A stretch of 64,000 bases of DNA from Synechococcus sp. CCY 9618 (GCF_019038415.1 NZ_JAFKRG010000040.1:56943-120942); one strand, 5' to 3'. Numbered from the stretch's first letter, positions 44,003 through 54,865 are shown. Numbers and translations are program-made. The notes: generated from the letters alone by a model not told the origin.

Positions 44003-44527
44003 ATGGAACAGTATTCCACCCAGATTCTTGAGACCCTTGCCATCATGCTCGCTGCAGCAGTGGCACGACTGATTTTCGTTGCGGCAATCAAAGCTACCCA
44101 GCGAAAATACTCGTACGGGAAACCCAGGGCAACAGTGATCACAAAGATTCTGGACTTTCTGCTCTTCTTTGTAGCTGTTGGCGGCTGCCTCTCGATCTGG
44201 GGCGTGGAACGGTCTGATCTGATCTTCTTCCTGTCGTCAATGCTGACAGTCATTGGGATCGCCTTCTTTGCGCAATGGTCCATTTTATCCAATGTTACAT
44301 CAACAATAATCATCTTCTTCAGTCATCCTGCTGCCATCGGCGACAAGGTCAAGATTCTTGATGTTGAATTTGCCGTAGAAGGTACCATCGTCGATATTGG
44401 ACTGTTCTTCATCGTGTTGCAGGCAGGCGACGGTTCCGTGCTCTCCATCCCAAACAATCTGTTCATGCAAAAAGCAGTTGTCAGACAGAAGAGGCCGAGG
44501 CCAAGCCTGAAGATGAAGGAGGCTTGA
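44003..44527 (+). CDS. short MscS-type mechanosensitive channel
   Basis: 174 residues. Two to three hydrophobic helices (about 5-30, 48-68, 75-105) lead into the MscS beta domain: GDKVKILDVEFAVEG and SIPNNLFMQKAV (about residues 112-160). The usual large C-terminal cytosolic domain is missing, as in the smallest members. Lower GC than neighbours, suggesting recent acquisition. Role: release of solutes at hypo-osmotic shock, fitting the adjacent gghA. Start ATG 44003. Confidence 0.82.
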   Translation: MEQYSTQILETLAIMLAAAVARLIFVAAIKATQRKYSYGKPRATVITKILDFLLFFVAVGGCLSIWGVERSDLIFFLSSMLTVIGIAFFAQWSILSNVTSTIIIFFSHPAAIGDKVKILDVEFAVEGTIVDIGLFFIVLQAGDGSVLSIPNNLFMQKAVVRQKRPRPSLKMKEA

Positions 44528-44952
44528 GATAACACAAGCCTCAGTATTCCTCAATATTGTTTTCTCATTCTAGGCAGTCTTGGGCTGCAAGGAAAGCATG
44601 GAAATCACAGGGGGTTGCCATGCCTATGGCAGGGATGCTTCGTCCAACGGGATTCCGATGGCGTTGCCGGCCAGCTCACCAAACCGGGTCGGGATGAAGC
44701 CCAGCGTGCTCTGTGTCGCTCTGAGTCTGGAGGCCGCCGGCACCGCACAGTCGTGCTCGGCAAGAACCGTGAAGAGTTTCATCGCTATTCCGCTCTGGGA
44801 GATGGTTGGCATGAACCGGACCCTTATGCCCGGTAACCGGACCCTAAAAAGCTCACTGACAACACCACAACGTTGCAGCGTGCAGCAATCAACAACACTT
44901 TCTGAAGTCACTACATGCGGTTCAGCACGTAGAGCTACGGAAGCCCTTTCGC
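44528..44952. other. 425-bp stretch without a supported gene
   Basis: Nothing recognisable on the plus strand. A minus-strand frame (44624-44911) has a protein-like stretch, KLFTVLAEHDCAVPAAS to GNAIGIPLDEASLP, but no family I can name and no good start. It may be a remnant gene. Confidence 0.3.
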
Positions 44953-45408
44953 ATGGAATATGGGCAGTTCTGTCCCGTGGCGAAGGCCACGGAGTTCATG
45001 GGTGAGGTGGGCACGTCAACACCTCACAGACACTGACTTGACCTGGACCTGGACCTGGACCTTTTGATGCTTTATCTGCAGCGCAGCGTGGTGCCAGAAA
45101 ACCTGATCGGCCATCAGACCGTGGTGCGCTTCACGTTCACCGACATTGCCGACATGTCCGACTGGTGGCTGCTGGTGGTGGACGAAGACGTGGAGATCTG
45201 TGTCAGCGATCCAGGCAAGGACGTTGATGTCTATCTCACCACCAGTGTCCGGACCATGGCAGGGATCTGGATGGGGGATACCACCTACCGAAAGGCTATC
45301 GCCTCCGGTGACCTCAAGGTCGACGGCCTCAGGGCGCTGACGCGTAACATTCCAGCGTGGCTGGGAAACAGCATCTTTGCTGACATTCCTTCAGCCAGCG
45401 AGATTTGA
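44953..45408 (+). pseudogene. HxlR-type regulator/SCP2-like remnant
   Basis: ATG 44953 begins MEYGQFCPVAKATEFMGE, the conserved start of HxlR-family winged-helix regulators. Then the frame runs into TGA at 45034-45036. Past the stop the same frame continues with Leu-Asp repeats, then 114 residues (from TTG 45064 / ATG 45067) that match the C-terminal SCP2-like domain of such regulators (RFTFTDIADMSDWWLLV, SDPGKDVDVYLTT, WMGDTTYRKAIASGDL). The whole DNA-binding part between is gone. The C-terminal fragment could still be expressed on its own, but as a regulator it is broken. Confidence 0.7.
45037..45060 (+). repeat. CTGGAC tandem hexamer
   Basis: One CTTGAC followed by three CTGGAC units in phase, encoding Leu-Asp repeats inside the HxlR remnant, exactly at its deletion junction. 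Confidence 0.85.
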
Positions 45409-45484
45409 TCTCTGGCCTCAAGGGCCGCCATGCCCACCAGCACCAAGACTTGAGGAACTGCAGCCGACGACGCACGCGCCCCCC

Positions 45485-46708
45485 ATGCTCTCCATTGAAT
45501 CTATCGAACTGCTGCTCCTGGTGGCGGCGGTGGTGGCCATGGTTGCCCGCAGACTGAGGCTCCCCTACAGCGTGGGGCTGGTGCTGGGTGGCATCGTGCT
45601 GGCCTGGACGCCTTTCGCCCCTGACATCCCGCTGACGCGGGAACTGATCTTCAACGCCTTTCTGCCGCCGTTGATCTTTGAGGCGGCGATCTACATCGCC
45701 TGGCCCTCGCTGCGCAATGACCTGCCGGTGGTGCTCACCCTGGCCACGGTGGGGGTGGTGCTCTCCGCCGGCATCACCACGGCGGGCATGCACTACATGG
45801 CCCACTGGAGCTGGCCGGCCGCACTGCTGTTCGGTGTGCTGATCTCGGCCACCGATCCGGTGTCGGTGATCGCCACCTTCAAGGAGGCGGGTGTGCACGG
45901 CCGGCTGCGGGAGCTTGTCGAGGCGGAGAGCCTCCTCAATGACAGCACCGCCGCCGTGGGCTTCGGAATCGCGATTGCCTTCGCCACCGGCGCCACGATC
46001 ACGCCGCTGGGCACCGTTCAGTTCCTGGCGGTCACGATTGTGGGTGGCGTGGCCTGCGGTGCTGCTGTGGCAGCGGCCTTGCTGGTCCTGGCCGGCCGAA
46101 CCGAAGATCCCCTGGTGGAGATCACGTTCACCACGATTGCCGCCTACGGCTCCTTCCTGCTGGCGGAGCACCTGGAGGTGTCGGGGGTGCTGGCCACCCT
46201 CACCGCCGGCATCATGCTGGGCAACCTCGGGCCCCTGGGCGCCATCTCCCCCAAGGGGCGGGAGGCTGTGCAGTCGTTCTGGGATTACGCCGCCTTCGTG
46301 GTGAATTCGCTGATCTTCCTGCTCATGGGGATGCTGGAGGCGCACCAGAACTTCACCAGGGTGCTGCTGCCGATCGGCATCGCCATCGCCCTGGTGACCG
46401 TGGGACGGGCCCTGTCCACCTACCTCTGCTGCAGCCTGTTCAGGGGCTCACCCCTGCGGGTGAAGGCCAGCCACCAGCACGTTCTCTTCTGGGGAGGCTT
46501 GCGCGGCGCCCTGGCCCTGGCCCTTGCCCTGGGCCTGCCGAGCAGCCTCCCCTACCGCGACGCCGTCGTGACGGTGGCCTTTGCCGTGGTGGCCTTTTCA
46601 GTGATCGTGCAGGGGCTGTCGATCACTCCGCTGATGCGCTCCCTCGGCGAGATCGGACCGACCGGCACCGACACGGCTGGGGACATCGCCGTGGATGCCA
46701 GCCTCTGA
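45485..46708 (+). CDS. CPA1/NhaP-type Na+/H+ antiporter
   Basis: 407 residues with about twelve hydrophobic helices. Family motifs: FLPPLIFEAA (about residue 58), SATDPVSVIATFKEAG with the ion-binding Asp (about 121), and ESLLNDSTA (about 144). A short C-terminal tail. ATG 45485 gives the usual start; the preceding open stretch overlaps the HxlR remnant and is not membrane-like. Probable role: Na+ export under salt stress, in keeping with the gghA neighbourhood. Confidence 0.9.
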   Translation: MLSIESIELLLLVAAVVAMVARRLRLPYSVGLVLGGIVLAWTPFAPDIPLTRELIFNAFLPPLIFEAAIYIAWPSLRNDLPVVLTLATVGVVLSAGITTAGMHYMAHWSWPAALLFGVLISATDPVSVIATFKEAGVHGRLRELVEAESLLNDSTAAVGFGIAIAFATGATITPLGTVQFLAVTIVGGVACGAAVAAALLVLAGRTEDPLVEITFTTIAAYGSFLLAEHLEVSGVLATLTAGIMLGNLGPLGAISPKGREAVQSFWDYAAFVVNSLIFLLMGMLEAHQNFTRVLLPIGIAIALVTVGRALSTYLCCSLFRGSPLRVKASHQHVLFWGGLRGALALALALGLPSSLPYRDAVVTVAFAVVAFSVIVQGLSITPLMRSLGEIGPTGTDTAGDIAVDASL

Positions 46709-46740
46709 GAGATGCTGGATCATGGCTGAAACAAGACGAC

Positions 46741-48348
46741 TTACCAGACATTCTCTATCGCATTCATGACTCTCAGGTAGGCCGGCACCTCTTTGCTGTC
46801 ACCACCATCCTCCTGGCCGCTGTCGTCGGGGATGGCCCGCCTGGCTGTGTCAGCGATGACAGCATTGGCCAGCAGCTGCAACGCCTCAGGGCGATCCAGA
46901 TTCTGCAGAGCCTCGGAATAGCGACGGCTGTGGGAAGGACGGACCGATTCCTGACAGTAGTTCGACAGCTCACGGCTCTCAGTCATCACCAGGAAGGCGA
47001 ACGCCTTGGTGTCGCTCTTGCCAAAGATCGCCATGTAGAGGAGGTTCACCATTGAGGCGTCATGCACCTGGATGCTGTAATTGATCAGAATCTGTGGCCA
47101 GTAGCGCAGGGCCTTAAGACCTTCGAGCCCCCCTTTCTTCACACCCGCCTGTTCACACCACTGCTCGAATTCATCAACATCATTGGGGCAGCGTCCCAGC
47201 ATTCGCATGCCCTCCGCCAGGATCTGCCCAGCCTGGAAGTTGCGTGTGGGTTTGCCGAACACTGGCAACATCATGCTGCCGCGTACATCGGCCACGATGG
47301 CGGTGAGCTGGGTGAAGGTGTGGTCGCGCACCTTCTCCATGTCACCACCACGGTTCAGGGTGGCTTCAATTCGTTGCACCCCGTAGCCAAGCTCGGTGAG
47401 TGGAAACGGCTGGCGGCCATAAAGCTGTGGGCGATCTTCCCGGCGCATTGAAACCGTGGAGGCCTGATCCAGGCATTGGTCCAGCAGCAGGGTCAACAGG
47501 GTGGGCAGAACACCTGTATTCTCAGCATGGTAGCTATAGCCAAATCCCGCAAAGATTGAAGAGATGTTTTTTGCGGCCTTGATGTACTGAGCCTCCACGT
47601 TGTGAACTCCCGGAGACACCTGGATGTTCGGCGACAGCCGGTCGAGCAGTCGGGCTCCAAGCAGGGCGGTGATCGCACTGGGATGGCAGAAGTTGGCCGT
47701 GAAGCTGTCCACGGGATCCCGCAGGGCGCCGTGGCGATGGAAACCTGAGAAGAACGCCAGGTTGGGCTGGCGCTCGCAGAGCACATAGGATTCGTTGCGG
47801 AGAGGGTCGTGACTGAACGACCCCGCCAGGCAGGCCAGCACCACCTGCTCCCGGTCCAGCTCACGCCGGAGCTCACAGGCTTCAAACAGGTCCTGCTCCA
47901 TGTGGTTGCTGTTCGCGGTCAGCACCACCAGATCGCAGAGCTCGATCAGGTCGCGCAGGGTGTACTCCTGCAGGCGGCCATCACGCTCGTGGCGAGCCAT
48001 CTTTTCCAACGTGGCGACGTGGGTCGGATCCATGCCCGACAGGTCAGTCGGAGAGAAGGCCCCGAGCAGGGAACGACCCGGTCGTGGCGCCAGCAGCAAA
48101 CGGTCCCCGCCACCATGCATGGCGCTGTTGTAGGCCAGGGAAGCCGGGTAGAGGCCGATGCTGTAGAAGCCCACCAAGCCCTGCTCGAGGTCCAGGATCC
48201 TGTTCCTGACGGTGGCCTGCTCAAGGGTGTCGGCGAAGAAGCTGTTGCGCATCGGCTGGGTGTTTCGTGCTGACAGGTTGTTCAAGCCGACAATATGGTC
48301 TGAGGCCGACAAGGTTTTGGTGAGGCTCAGCAGCCAAGGACCTCCCAT
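46741..48348 (-). CDS. divergent GpsA-like (glycerol-3-phosphate dehydrogenase-fold) protein
   Basis: 535 residues, not annotated by any motif I know at first sight. Read against GpsA: a degenerate Rossmann start GFYSIG in place of GxGxxG (about residue 60), DLVVLTANS where GpsA has DLVVLAVPS, FFSGFHRHG where it has LSGPSFA, and YIKAAKNISSIFAGF (about 252), which aligns with the catalytic-lysine segment GALKNVIAIAAG. Next comes HAEN for GDN, then TRNFQAGQILAEG (about 363). About 150 extra residues follow. Could make or use glycerol 3-phosphate, the acceptor for glucosylglycerol synthesis; this is inference from fold and neighbours. A start at ATG 48252 is also possible. Confidence 0.5.
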   Translation of the reverse strand: MGGPWLLSLTKTLSASDHIVGLNNLSARNTQPMRNSFFADTLEQATVRNRILDLEQGLVGFYSIGLYPASLAYNSAMHGGGDRLLLAPRPGRSLLGAFSPTDLSGMDPTHVATLEKMARHERDGRLQEYTLRDLIELCDLVVLTANSNHMEQDLFEACELRRELDREQVVLACLAGSFSHDPLRNESYVLCERQPNLAFFSGFHRHGALRDPVDSFTANFCHPSAITALLGARLLDRLSPNIQVSPGVHNVEAQYIKAAKNISSIFAGFGYSYHAENTGVLPTLLTLLLDQCLDQASTVSMRREDRPQLYGRQPFPLTELGYGVQRIEATLNRGGDMEKVRDHTFTQLTAIVADVRGSMMLPVFGKPTRNFQAGQILAEGMRMLGRCPNDVDEFEQWCEQAGVKKGGLEGLKALRYWPQILINYSIQVHDASMVNLLYMAIFGKSDTKAFAFLVMTESRELSNYCQESVRPSHSRRYSEALQNLDRPEALQLLANAVIADTARRAIPDDSGQEDGGDSKEVPAYLRVMNAIENVW

Positions 48349-48544
48349 CCCTCTGCCCGCCTACCACCGATCGGTCTCAACCGCCTGCTCTGGCAGCATC
48401 TCCACCAAGGCAGAGGCTTTACTCAACTGGCCGCTGAGCAAAGAGTCAGTGAAGGCAAGGCATGGAAGTGGCTGCCACGCTTCTGTTCTAGGTGAGGAAA
48501 CGGCACTGGCCGAGTGACGGAGGGTGCCGCTGGAGCAGGCCGTG

Positions 48545-49080
48545 AAGCTCAGGAACCAGCGCTGCAGCCTCCCGAGGACCACCCGGAGCGGAACCGGCCT
48601 GCGGGATCTGCACCGCCATCTGGCCGGCGCCCCGGCGGACCTGCAGGATCACTGCAGGGGCTGGGTGAACGGGGTGCTGAACCGGCTGGATGGGCCCAGG
48701 CAAGGGGGCAACAGCAGCGGTCGCAGCGCCGAGCTGATTCTCCAGAGCGCCGTGGAGCTGCTGGCCCGCCACTGGGAATGGCCGATTCCGGTGACCCGGG
48801 GCCGGAGCTCCTCCGGCGGCGTCTCCCTGGCCTTCGCCCTGGAGATCATCCTCAAGGGCCGCTCGGGCCACGACCGGCTGATCAACGGCCACACCCCCAT
48901 CCCCGAAGCCACGGCCCCTGCCACATCGCGTCCTCCAACACCGACAGCTGGGCCCGCGGCCAGCGCCGGCTCTGCCGCACCGGCCTGGTGATGGCCGGGA
49001 ACGGCACGATCGGCGTGGTGCGATCCAACCGCCACCAGGGCATCGAACCCTTCCGGCCATCTCACCAGCCCCCTCCAGAA
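48545..49080 (+). pseudogene. decayed partial copy of the metallophosphoesterase
   Basis: It matches the gene at 39553 in pieces, same strand: a stretch ending GLRDL, a deletion removing the metal-binding NHD region, then HLAG...GWVNGVL, GRSAELILQSAVELLARH, SSSGGVSLAFALE and INGHTPIPEA (His changed to Pro). A frameshift near 48925 moves the rest to another frame (TDSWARGQRRL, RTGLVMAGNGTIG, GIEPF). Internal deletions and loss of catalytic residues show it is dead. Confidence 0.88.
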
Positions 49081-49281
49081 GGGCCACAGAACGGGCGATG
49101 AGTTAAGGGATGGCTAACGAACTGACGAATGACAAATCAGATGGCAAGATAATGATGCCGGTCTTACGGCTTTTCGACCATAAGCAGACATGTGGATAGC
49201 CGAGTCAGGACTCAGATTGGCAATGGCCTTCCTTAGAGAGTCGGGAACGTCAGATAGTGGTCGAGAGCGCCATTGACGACG

Positions 49282-50541
49282 ATGCAAGTGAACGACTCCC
49301 TCTCTGATTTTGTAGGCCTGGATGCCGAATCGTCCGGCACGCTCTCCGACGATCTGCGACGGCTGCTGCGCGCGATCCGGGATCATCTCGAGATGGACGT
49401 GGCCTTCGTCTCCGAGTTCACGGGCGGCCAGAGGGTGTTCCGTTCCATCGACTCTTCCAATGACACACCCCCGATTCGGGTGGGGATGGGACACCCGTTA
49501 AACGAAAGCTATTGCCTCAGCGTGGTCAATGGCCGACTGCCGGAGCTGATTCCCGACACTGCGGATGTGCCAGAGACACTGAAGTTTCCAGCGACTCTGG
49601 CGTTACCCGTGGGGGCTCACATGAGCGTTCCCATTCGCCTCAAGGACGGTCGCGTTTACGGAACATTCTGCTGTTTCAGTTTCGCTCCGAATCATTCGCT
49701 CAATGATCGTGACATCAAACTGATGCGCGTCCTGTCGGACACCGTCGCCCACCGGATTGACCAGGACGCCATTGCCAACAAGCTGAGCCAGGACATGCAG
49801 CAGCGGATACGGGTCGCACTGGCCACCGATTCCCTGTCTATTGCTTACCAGCCCATCTTCGATCTGAACCGTGGGGCGGTGGCCGGTTTTGAATCTCTCG
49901 CGCGCTTCAACATCGCCCCTCTACGCACTCCTGATGTCTGGTTCGCAGAGGCTGCGGTCGTCGGCAGCCGTATCGAACTGGAAATGAAAGCCATCGGAAA
50001 GGCATTAGAGGGTTTGCAGAGTTTGCCATCGGAGGTCTACGTGTCTTTGAACGTCTCGCCCGAGAGTGTGATTCGTGGCGATGTCGAGCGGAGTCTTCAG
50101 GGGATGCCGCTGAACCGCGTCGTCATCGAACTCACGGAGCACACAGTGATTGCAGAATATTTGAAGCTAGCGGAAGCGTTAGCACCTCTGCGGGAACAAG
50201 GTGTTCGTATTGCAGTCGATGATGCAGGGGCGGGGTACGCCAGTTTCCGGCACATCCTCAATCTCAAGCCGAACCTGATCAAGCTCGACATTGATCTCAC
50301 GCGTGATATCGACAAGGATCCGGCGCGCCAGGCCCTGGCAGCGGCATTGGCCTCGTTCGGCCGCGATACGGGCAGCGACATCGTTGCCGAAGGCGTTGAG
50401 ACAGCCTCCCAGCTGCGGGTCTTACGAGCGCTGGGTGTGAACAAGGCACAGGGCTACTACCTGGGCCGCCCGGTTCCGCTTGCCGTCGCTATGGAGTCCT
50501 GCCCTCCCGATCGCACCAGTAGAGATGGCTCAACAACCTGA
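49282..50541 (+). CDS. GAF-EAL cyclic-di-GMP phosphodiesterase
   Basis: 419 residues. GAF domain at about 20-155 (MGHPLNESYCLSVVNG, LPVGAHMSVPIRLKDG). EAL domain at about 170-405: FESLARF in place of E-A-L, SLNVSPES, IELTEHT, DDAGAGYAS, LIKLDIDL and VAEGVET. The metal and catalytic residues of active EAL phosphodiesterases are all seen, so hydrolysis of c-di-GMP is likely. Possible chromophore or ligand of the GAF is not clear; there is one Cys in the ESYC position. ATG 49282; an upstream TTG (49273) is in frame. No operon partner. Confidence 0.9.
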   Translation: MQVNDSLSDFVGLDAESSGTLSDDLRRLLRAIRDHLEMDVAFVSEFTGGQRVFRSIDSSNDTPPIRVGMGHPLNESYCLSVVNGRLPELIPDTADVPETLKFPATLALPVGAHMSVPIRLKDGRVYGTFCCFSFAPNHSLNDRDIKLMRVLSDTVAHRIDQDAIANKLSQDMQQRIRVALATDSLSIAYQPIFDLNRGAVAGFESLARFNIAPLRTPDVWFAEAAVVGSRIELEMKAIGKALEGLQSLPSEVYVSLNVSPESVIRGDVERSLQGMPLNRVVIELTEHTVIAEYLKLAEALAPLREQGVRIAVDDAGAGYASFRHILNLKPNLIKLDIDLTRDIDKDPARQALAAALASFGRDTGSDIVAEGVETASQLRVLRALGVNKAQGYYLGRPVPLAVAMESCPPDRTSRDGSTT

Positions 50542-50726
50542 CAGCCAGACAACGTCTGGCCACCCTGATCGAGGGAAGGGACCACCTTCCTTCTGCCTGG
50601 AGACTCGTTCCATTCGTTTCCACTCCCGTTAGGGCTTCAGTGGGGTGACCACAATGAGGAGTTACGAGGGCGCAGACTCCTTCGTGATGAGACCTGATCG
50701 AGGTTGACTCACGGCCCAAGGGCCCG

Positions 50727-53700
50727 TCACCCTCTTGGTGCGGTCACCCCCTCGATCCGATCCTCGATCTCCTGGTAGATCTCCTGGAGCTGGGCGATGT
50801 TCTCGTCGGAGGTTTCCCAGTATCCGCGGCCGTTCACTTCCAGCAGGGTGCCCACGATGCGGCGGAAGCTGTGGGGGTTGAGGTCCATCAGCCGCTGGCG
50901 CATCTCCGGGTCGTTGATGAAGGTGTCGTTGGCCTCCTCGTAGACGAAGTTGTCGACCGCGCCGCTGGTGGCGCTCCAGCCCAGGGTGAAGTTGAGCCGC
51001 TTGGCCACCTCCCGCACACCCTCGTAGCCGGAATTGAGCATGCCCTCATACCACTTGGGGTTGAGCAGCTTGGTGCGCGAATCCAGGCGGATCGTTTCGC
51101 TCAGCGAACGCACCTGGGCGTTGGCGGTGGTGGTGTCAGCGATGTAGCTGGTGGGCGCCTTGCCGTCGTCGCGCAGGCCGGCGATCAGCTTGGTGGGGTC
51201 GGAGTCGAAGTAGTGGCTCACATCGGTGAGGGAGATCTCCGCCGAATCCAGGTTCTGGAAGGTGACATCGGCGGTCTTCATCGCCGATTCGAACACCTGC
51301 CGGTTCTGGTTCATCTCGCCCGGGTTGTCGGCGTTGAAGGCGAAGGTTTTGCGGGAGAGATACATCTCCTGCAGTTCGCCCTCCTCTTCCCAGGTGCTGT
51401 TCTCCACCGCCAGGTTCACATTCGAGGAATAGCTGCCGCTGGCGTTGGAGAACACCCGCGTGGCCGCCTCCCGCAGGGAGATGCCCTGCTCGGCCGCCTG
51501 CTCCTGGCTGTGCTTGCGCACGAAGTTCATCTCCAGGGGCTCCTCGGCCTCGGCGGCCATCTTCACGCCCTGGTCGATCAGGGCCATCTGGTTGATGAAC
51601 AGATCCCGGAACACCCCCGAGCAGTTCACCACCACATCGATGCGGGGCCGGCCCAGCTCCTCCAGCGACAGCAATTCCAGTTTGTTGACCCGGCCGAGGG
51701 AATCAGCCACGGGGCGCACGCCGATGAACCAGAGGATCTGGGCGAGGGATTCGCCGTAGGTCTTGATGTTGTCGGTGCCCCAGAGCACGCAGGCGATCGT
51801 TTCCGGCCAGGTGCCCTGCTCGGCCTTCTGGCGTTCGATCAGCCGGTCGACCACCACCTTGGCCGCCGCAATCGCCGCCCGGGTGGGGATCGACTGGGGA
51901 TCGAGGGCGTGGATGTTCTTGCCGCTCGGCAGCACACCGGGGTTGCGGATCGGATCCCCGCCGGGGCCGGGCAGCACATACTCGCCATCGAGAGCCCGCA
52001 GCAGGCTCTCCATTTCCATGTCGGCGCAGATCTGCTCCAGGCAGAAGCGCAGGTAGGCGAACTGGCGATCGAGCTCGCCGATCTCCACATCCGGGAAGCC
52101 CGCGGCCCGGCAGGCGCTCAGCCAGGGGCTGGGCAGCCGGTAGCCGAAGCGCTCGATCAGTTCGAAGAACCAGGAGAAGCGCCGCTGCAGGCTCACCCGC
52201 CCGTCGCTGCCGGTCACCTGGCGCACCATGGCCCCCACCGCCGAGCGGCAGGCCTCGGTGATCACCTTGTTGAGCTCCACGTCGGCCAGCACCCCTTCGT
52301 CGTTGCCGCGGTACACATCGGTGATGGTGCGGCCCCGGCTCTCGGCCAGCAGGGCCGGCAGGGAGCGGATGCCCTCCTCCTCCCGCTCCAGGGCGGCGAT
52401 GCTCACCAGGGTGGCGATCGCCTCCTCGGCGGTGGGGGGCTTGCCGATGGTGTGCAGGCCGCAGGGAAGCAGCCGGCTCTCGATCTCCATCAGCTGGCGA
52501 TACACCGCCCCCACCACCCCGTCACGGCCGTCGATCTCCAGCTCCGAGGCATCCAGCTCGGGCAGGGTCACGTCCTTGTCGAGGTTGCACTGGCGGGCGG
52601 TTTCGATGATCGCGTTGACGATCTGCACGCCTCTGGAGCTCTCGCGCAGCTGCTGGTAGGAACCCACCAGCTCACCAAGCTCCTTGAGCCCCTTGTAGAG
52701 CCCGGCGTTCTCCGCCGGCGGGGTGAGGTAGCTGATGGTGGAGGCATAGCCCCGCCGCTTGGCGATCGTGGCCTCCGACGGGTTGTTGGCGGCGTAGTAG
52801 TAGAGGTTCGGCAGGGCGCCGATCAGGGAATCGGGGTAGCAGGTTTCGCTCATGCCCATCTGCTTGCCCGGCATGAACTCCAGGGAGCCGTGGGTGCCGA
52901 AGTGCAGCACCGCATCGGCGCCCCACACCTTCTCCAGGTAGGTGTAGTAGGCGGCGAACCCGTGGTGGGGGCTGGCGCTGCGGGAATAGAGCAGCCGCAT
53001 CGGATCGCCCTCGTAGCCGAAGGTGGGCTGCACCCCCACGAACACGTTGCCGAAGTGGCGGCCGTAGATCAGCAGGTTGGTGCCGTCGGAGTTGAGGTTG
53101 CCGGGGGGCTTGCCCCAGTTCTCCTCCAGCCGCTCCGAGTAGGGCGTCAGCCGCTCGTACTCGGCCACGCTCATGCGGTGGGCGATGGCCAGCTCGGGAG
53201 CCCCCTCCAGGGCCTCCGGATCGCTCAGCACCGCCTCCATCAGCTCCTTGGCGTTGCGGGGCATGCCGTCCACCGTGTACCCCTTCGCCTTCATCTCCTC
53301 CAGCACCCGGTAGATCGAACCGAACACGTCGAGGTAGGCGGCGGTGCCCACGTTGCCCTTGTCGGGGGGGAAGCTGAACACGGTGATGGCCAGCTTCTTG
53401 GTGGCCCGGGGCTTGATCCGCAGCGAGGCCCAGCGGATCGCCCGCTCGGCGATGGCATCCACCCGGTCCTGCAGGGTGTGGGCCTTGCCGGTGGCGTCGT
53501 CGCGACCCGAGAGCACGATCGGCTCAATGGCGCCATCCAGTTCGGGGATGGCGATCTGCAGGGCCACCTGCACCGGGTGCAGGCCCAGGTCGCTCTCCTC
53601 CCATTCCTGGGTGGTCTGGAACACCAGGGGCAGGGCCACCATGTAGGGCCGGTTGAGCCGCTTGAGGGTCTCGATCGCCTTGGGGTGGTCCTGGCGGGCC

Positions 53701-54746
53701 GGGCCGCCCACGAGGGCGAAGCCCGTGAGGCTCACCACCCCATCCACCAGGGGCTGCTCCGGCCTGAGGGGGTCGTAGAAGAAGGTCGACACGGGCCGGG
53801 AGAAATCCAGACCGCCGCAGAACACCGGGATCACCGTGGCGCCCCGGTACTCCAGCTCCTGGATCACGGCCACGTAGTGGGCGTCGTCGCCGGTGACGAT
53901 GTGGCTGCGCTGCAGCACCAGCCCGATCACCGGCCCCTGGCGGGCCTGCTCGCTCAGGTCGGGCCGGCTGGCGCTCCAGTTGAGGTATTCCTTGAGGTCT
54001 TCGAACATCCCCGGCGCCAGAGGGTGCCAGATGCCCAGATCCGGGAACACCACCGGGTCGGCCACGGTCAGCTGGGGCCGGTCCGTGTCCCCGCGGGGGA
54101 ACACATATTTGTCGGCCAGCATCAGCAGGAAGTTGCGCAGGTTGTCCGGCGTTCCCCCCAGCCAGTACTGGAAGCTGAGCATGAAGGAGCGGGCGTCCTG
54201 GGCCTTCTCCACCGGCAGGTACTTGAGCACCGTCGGCAGGGTGTTCAGCAGCTTGAGCATGGCGTCCTGGAAGCCGGCCCCATTGGCTTCCTTGCGCTTG
54301 CGCATGAACTGGGCGATGGCGCTCTTGCTCTGGCCCAGCTGGGCCATCGAGAAGCTGCCCAGCTTGTTGAGGCGCATCACCTCCGGCATCGAGGGGAACA
54401 CCACCACCGCCTTGAGCCGGTCGCGGTGGGGGGCCACGGCCTCCACCACCTTCTGGGCCAGGTCCTCGAGGAAGATCAGCGAGGCGATGAACACATCGGC
54501 GGCGGCCACATCAGCGCAGAAATCGGCGTAGTTGGCCGGATCGCGCAGCTCCTCGATCAGGTAGCCGCTCAGCTCCACCGCCAGGGGGCCGTTCTGGTCG
54601 TTGAGGCCGGTGGCGGCGGTGGTGAGGGCGTTCTGGTACTGGGGTTCGAGCACCACGTAGACGGCCTTCATCACCACCCGGTCTGTGGCGCCATCGGTGG
54701 GGGCAGGGCTGACCCGGCGGCTGGCGGAACGGACCTGCGTGAACAT
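50727..54746 (-). CDS. chlH: magnesium chelatase subunit H
   Basis: 1339 residues, the large porphyrin-binding subunit that with ChlD and ChlI inserts Mg2+ into protoporphyrin IX, first committed step of chlorophyll synthesis. Full family length; typical segments are [32 protein letters not shown] and the conserved N-terminal [18 protein letters not shown] 54746 matches family starts; an open extension upstream lacks homology. Divergent from dapB, 119 bp apart, where the promoters must lie. Confidence 0.97.
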   Translation of the reverse strand: MFTQVRSASRRVSPAPTDGATDRVVMKAVYVVLEPQYQNALTTAATGLNDQNGPLAVELSGYLIEELRDPANYADFCADVAAADVFIASLIFLEDLAQKVVEAVAPHRDRLKAVVVFPSMPEVMRLNKLGSFSMAQLGQSKSAIAQFMRKRKEANGAGFQDAMLKLLNTLPTVLKYLPVEKAQDARSFMLSFQYWLGGTPDNLRNFLLMLADKYVFPRGDTDRPQLTVADPVVFPDLGIWHPLAPGMFEDLKEYLNWSASRPDLSEQARQGPVIGLVLQRSHIVTGDDAHYVAVIQELEYRGATVIPVFCGGLDFSRPVSTFFYDPLRPEQPLVDGVVSLTGFALVGGPARQDHPKAIETLKRLNRPYMVALPLVFQTTQEWEESDLGLHPVQVALQIAIPELDGAIEPIVLSGRDDATGKAHTLQDRVDAIAERAIRWASLRIKPRATKKLAITVFSFPPDKGNVGTAAYLDVFGSIYRVLEEMKAKGYTVDGMPRNAKELMEAVLSDPEALEGAPELAIAHRMSVAEYERLTPYSERLEENWGKPPGNLNSDGTNLLIYGRHFGNVFVGVQPTFGYEGDPMRLLYSRSASPHHGFAAYYTYLEKVWGADAVLHFGTHGSLEFMPGKQMGMSETCYPDSLIGALPNLYYYAANNPSEATIAKRRGYASTISYLTPPAENAGLYKGLKELGELVGSYQQLRESSRGVQIVNAIIETARQCNLDKDVTLPELDASELEIDGRDGVVGAVYRQLMEIESRLLPCGLHTIGKPPTAEEAIATLVSIAALEREEEGIRSLPALLAESRGRTITDVYRGNDEGVLADVELNKVITEACRSAVGAMVRQVTGSDGRVSLQRRFSWFFELIERFGYRLPSPWLSACRAAGFPDVEIGELDRQFAYLRFCLEQICADMEMESLLRALDGEYVLPGPGGDPIRNPGVLPSGKNIHALDPQSIPTRAAIAAAKVVVDRLIERQKAEQGTWPETIACVLWGTDNIKTYGESLAQILWFIGVRPVADSLGRVNKLELLSLEELGRPRIDVVVNCSGVFRDLFINQMALIDQGVKMAAEAEEPLEMNFVRKHSQEQAAEQGISLREAATRVFSNASGSYSSNVNLAVENSTWEEEGELQEMYLSRKTFAFNADNPGEMNQNRQVFESAMKTADVTFQNLDSAEISLTDVSHYFDSDPTKLIAGLRDDGKAPTSYIADTTTANAQVRSLSETIRLDSRTKLLNPKWYEGMLNSGYEGVREVAKRLNFTLGWSATSGAVDNFVYEEANDTFINDPEMRQRLMDLNPHSFRRIVGTLLEVNGRGYWETSDENIAQLQEIYQEIEDRIEGVTAPRG

Positions 54747-54865
54747 GCGGGGGATGCGTTGAGCAATGTGAAGCAGCCTACGGAGCCCCCGCCGGGCAGG
54801 CGATCTGTTGCAGCGCAGCGTTACAGGCCCGTGCCACATAGGCTCCCCTGGAACGCGTGCCGCCC

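Noticed and set aside
44624..44911. Minus-strand frame with a protein-like stretch
   Set aside because: No family, no clear start or ribosome site; kept only as a note on the gap.
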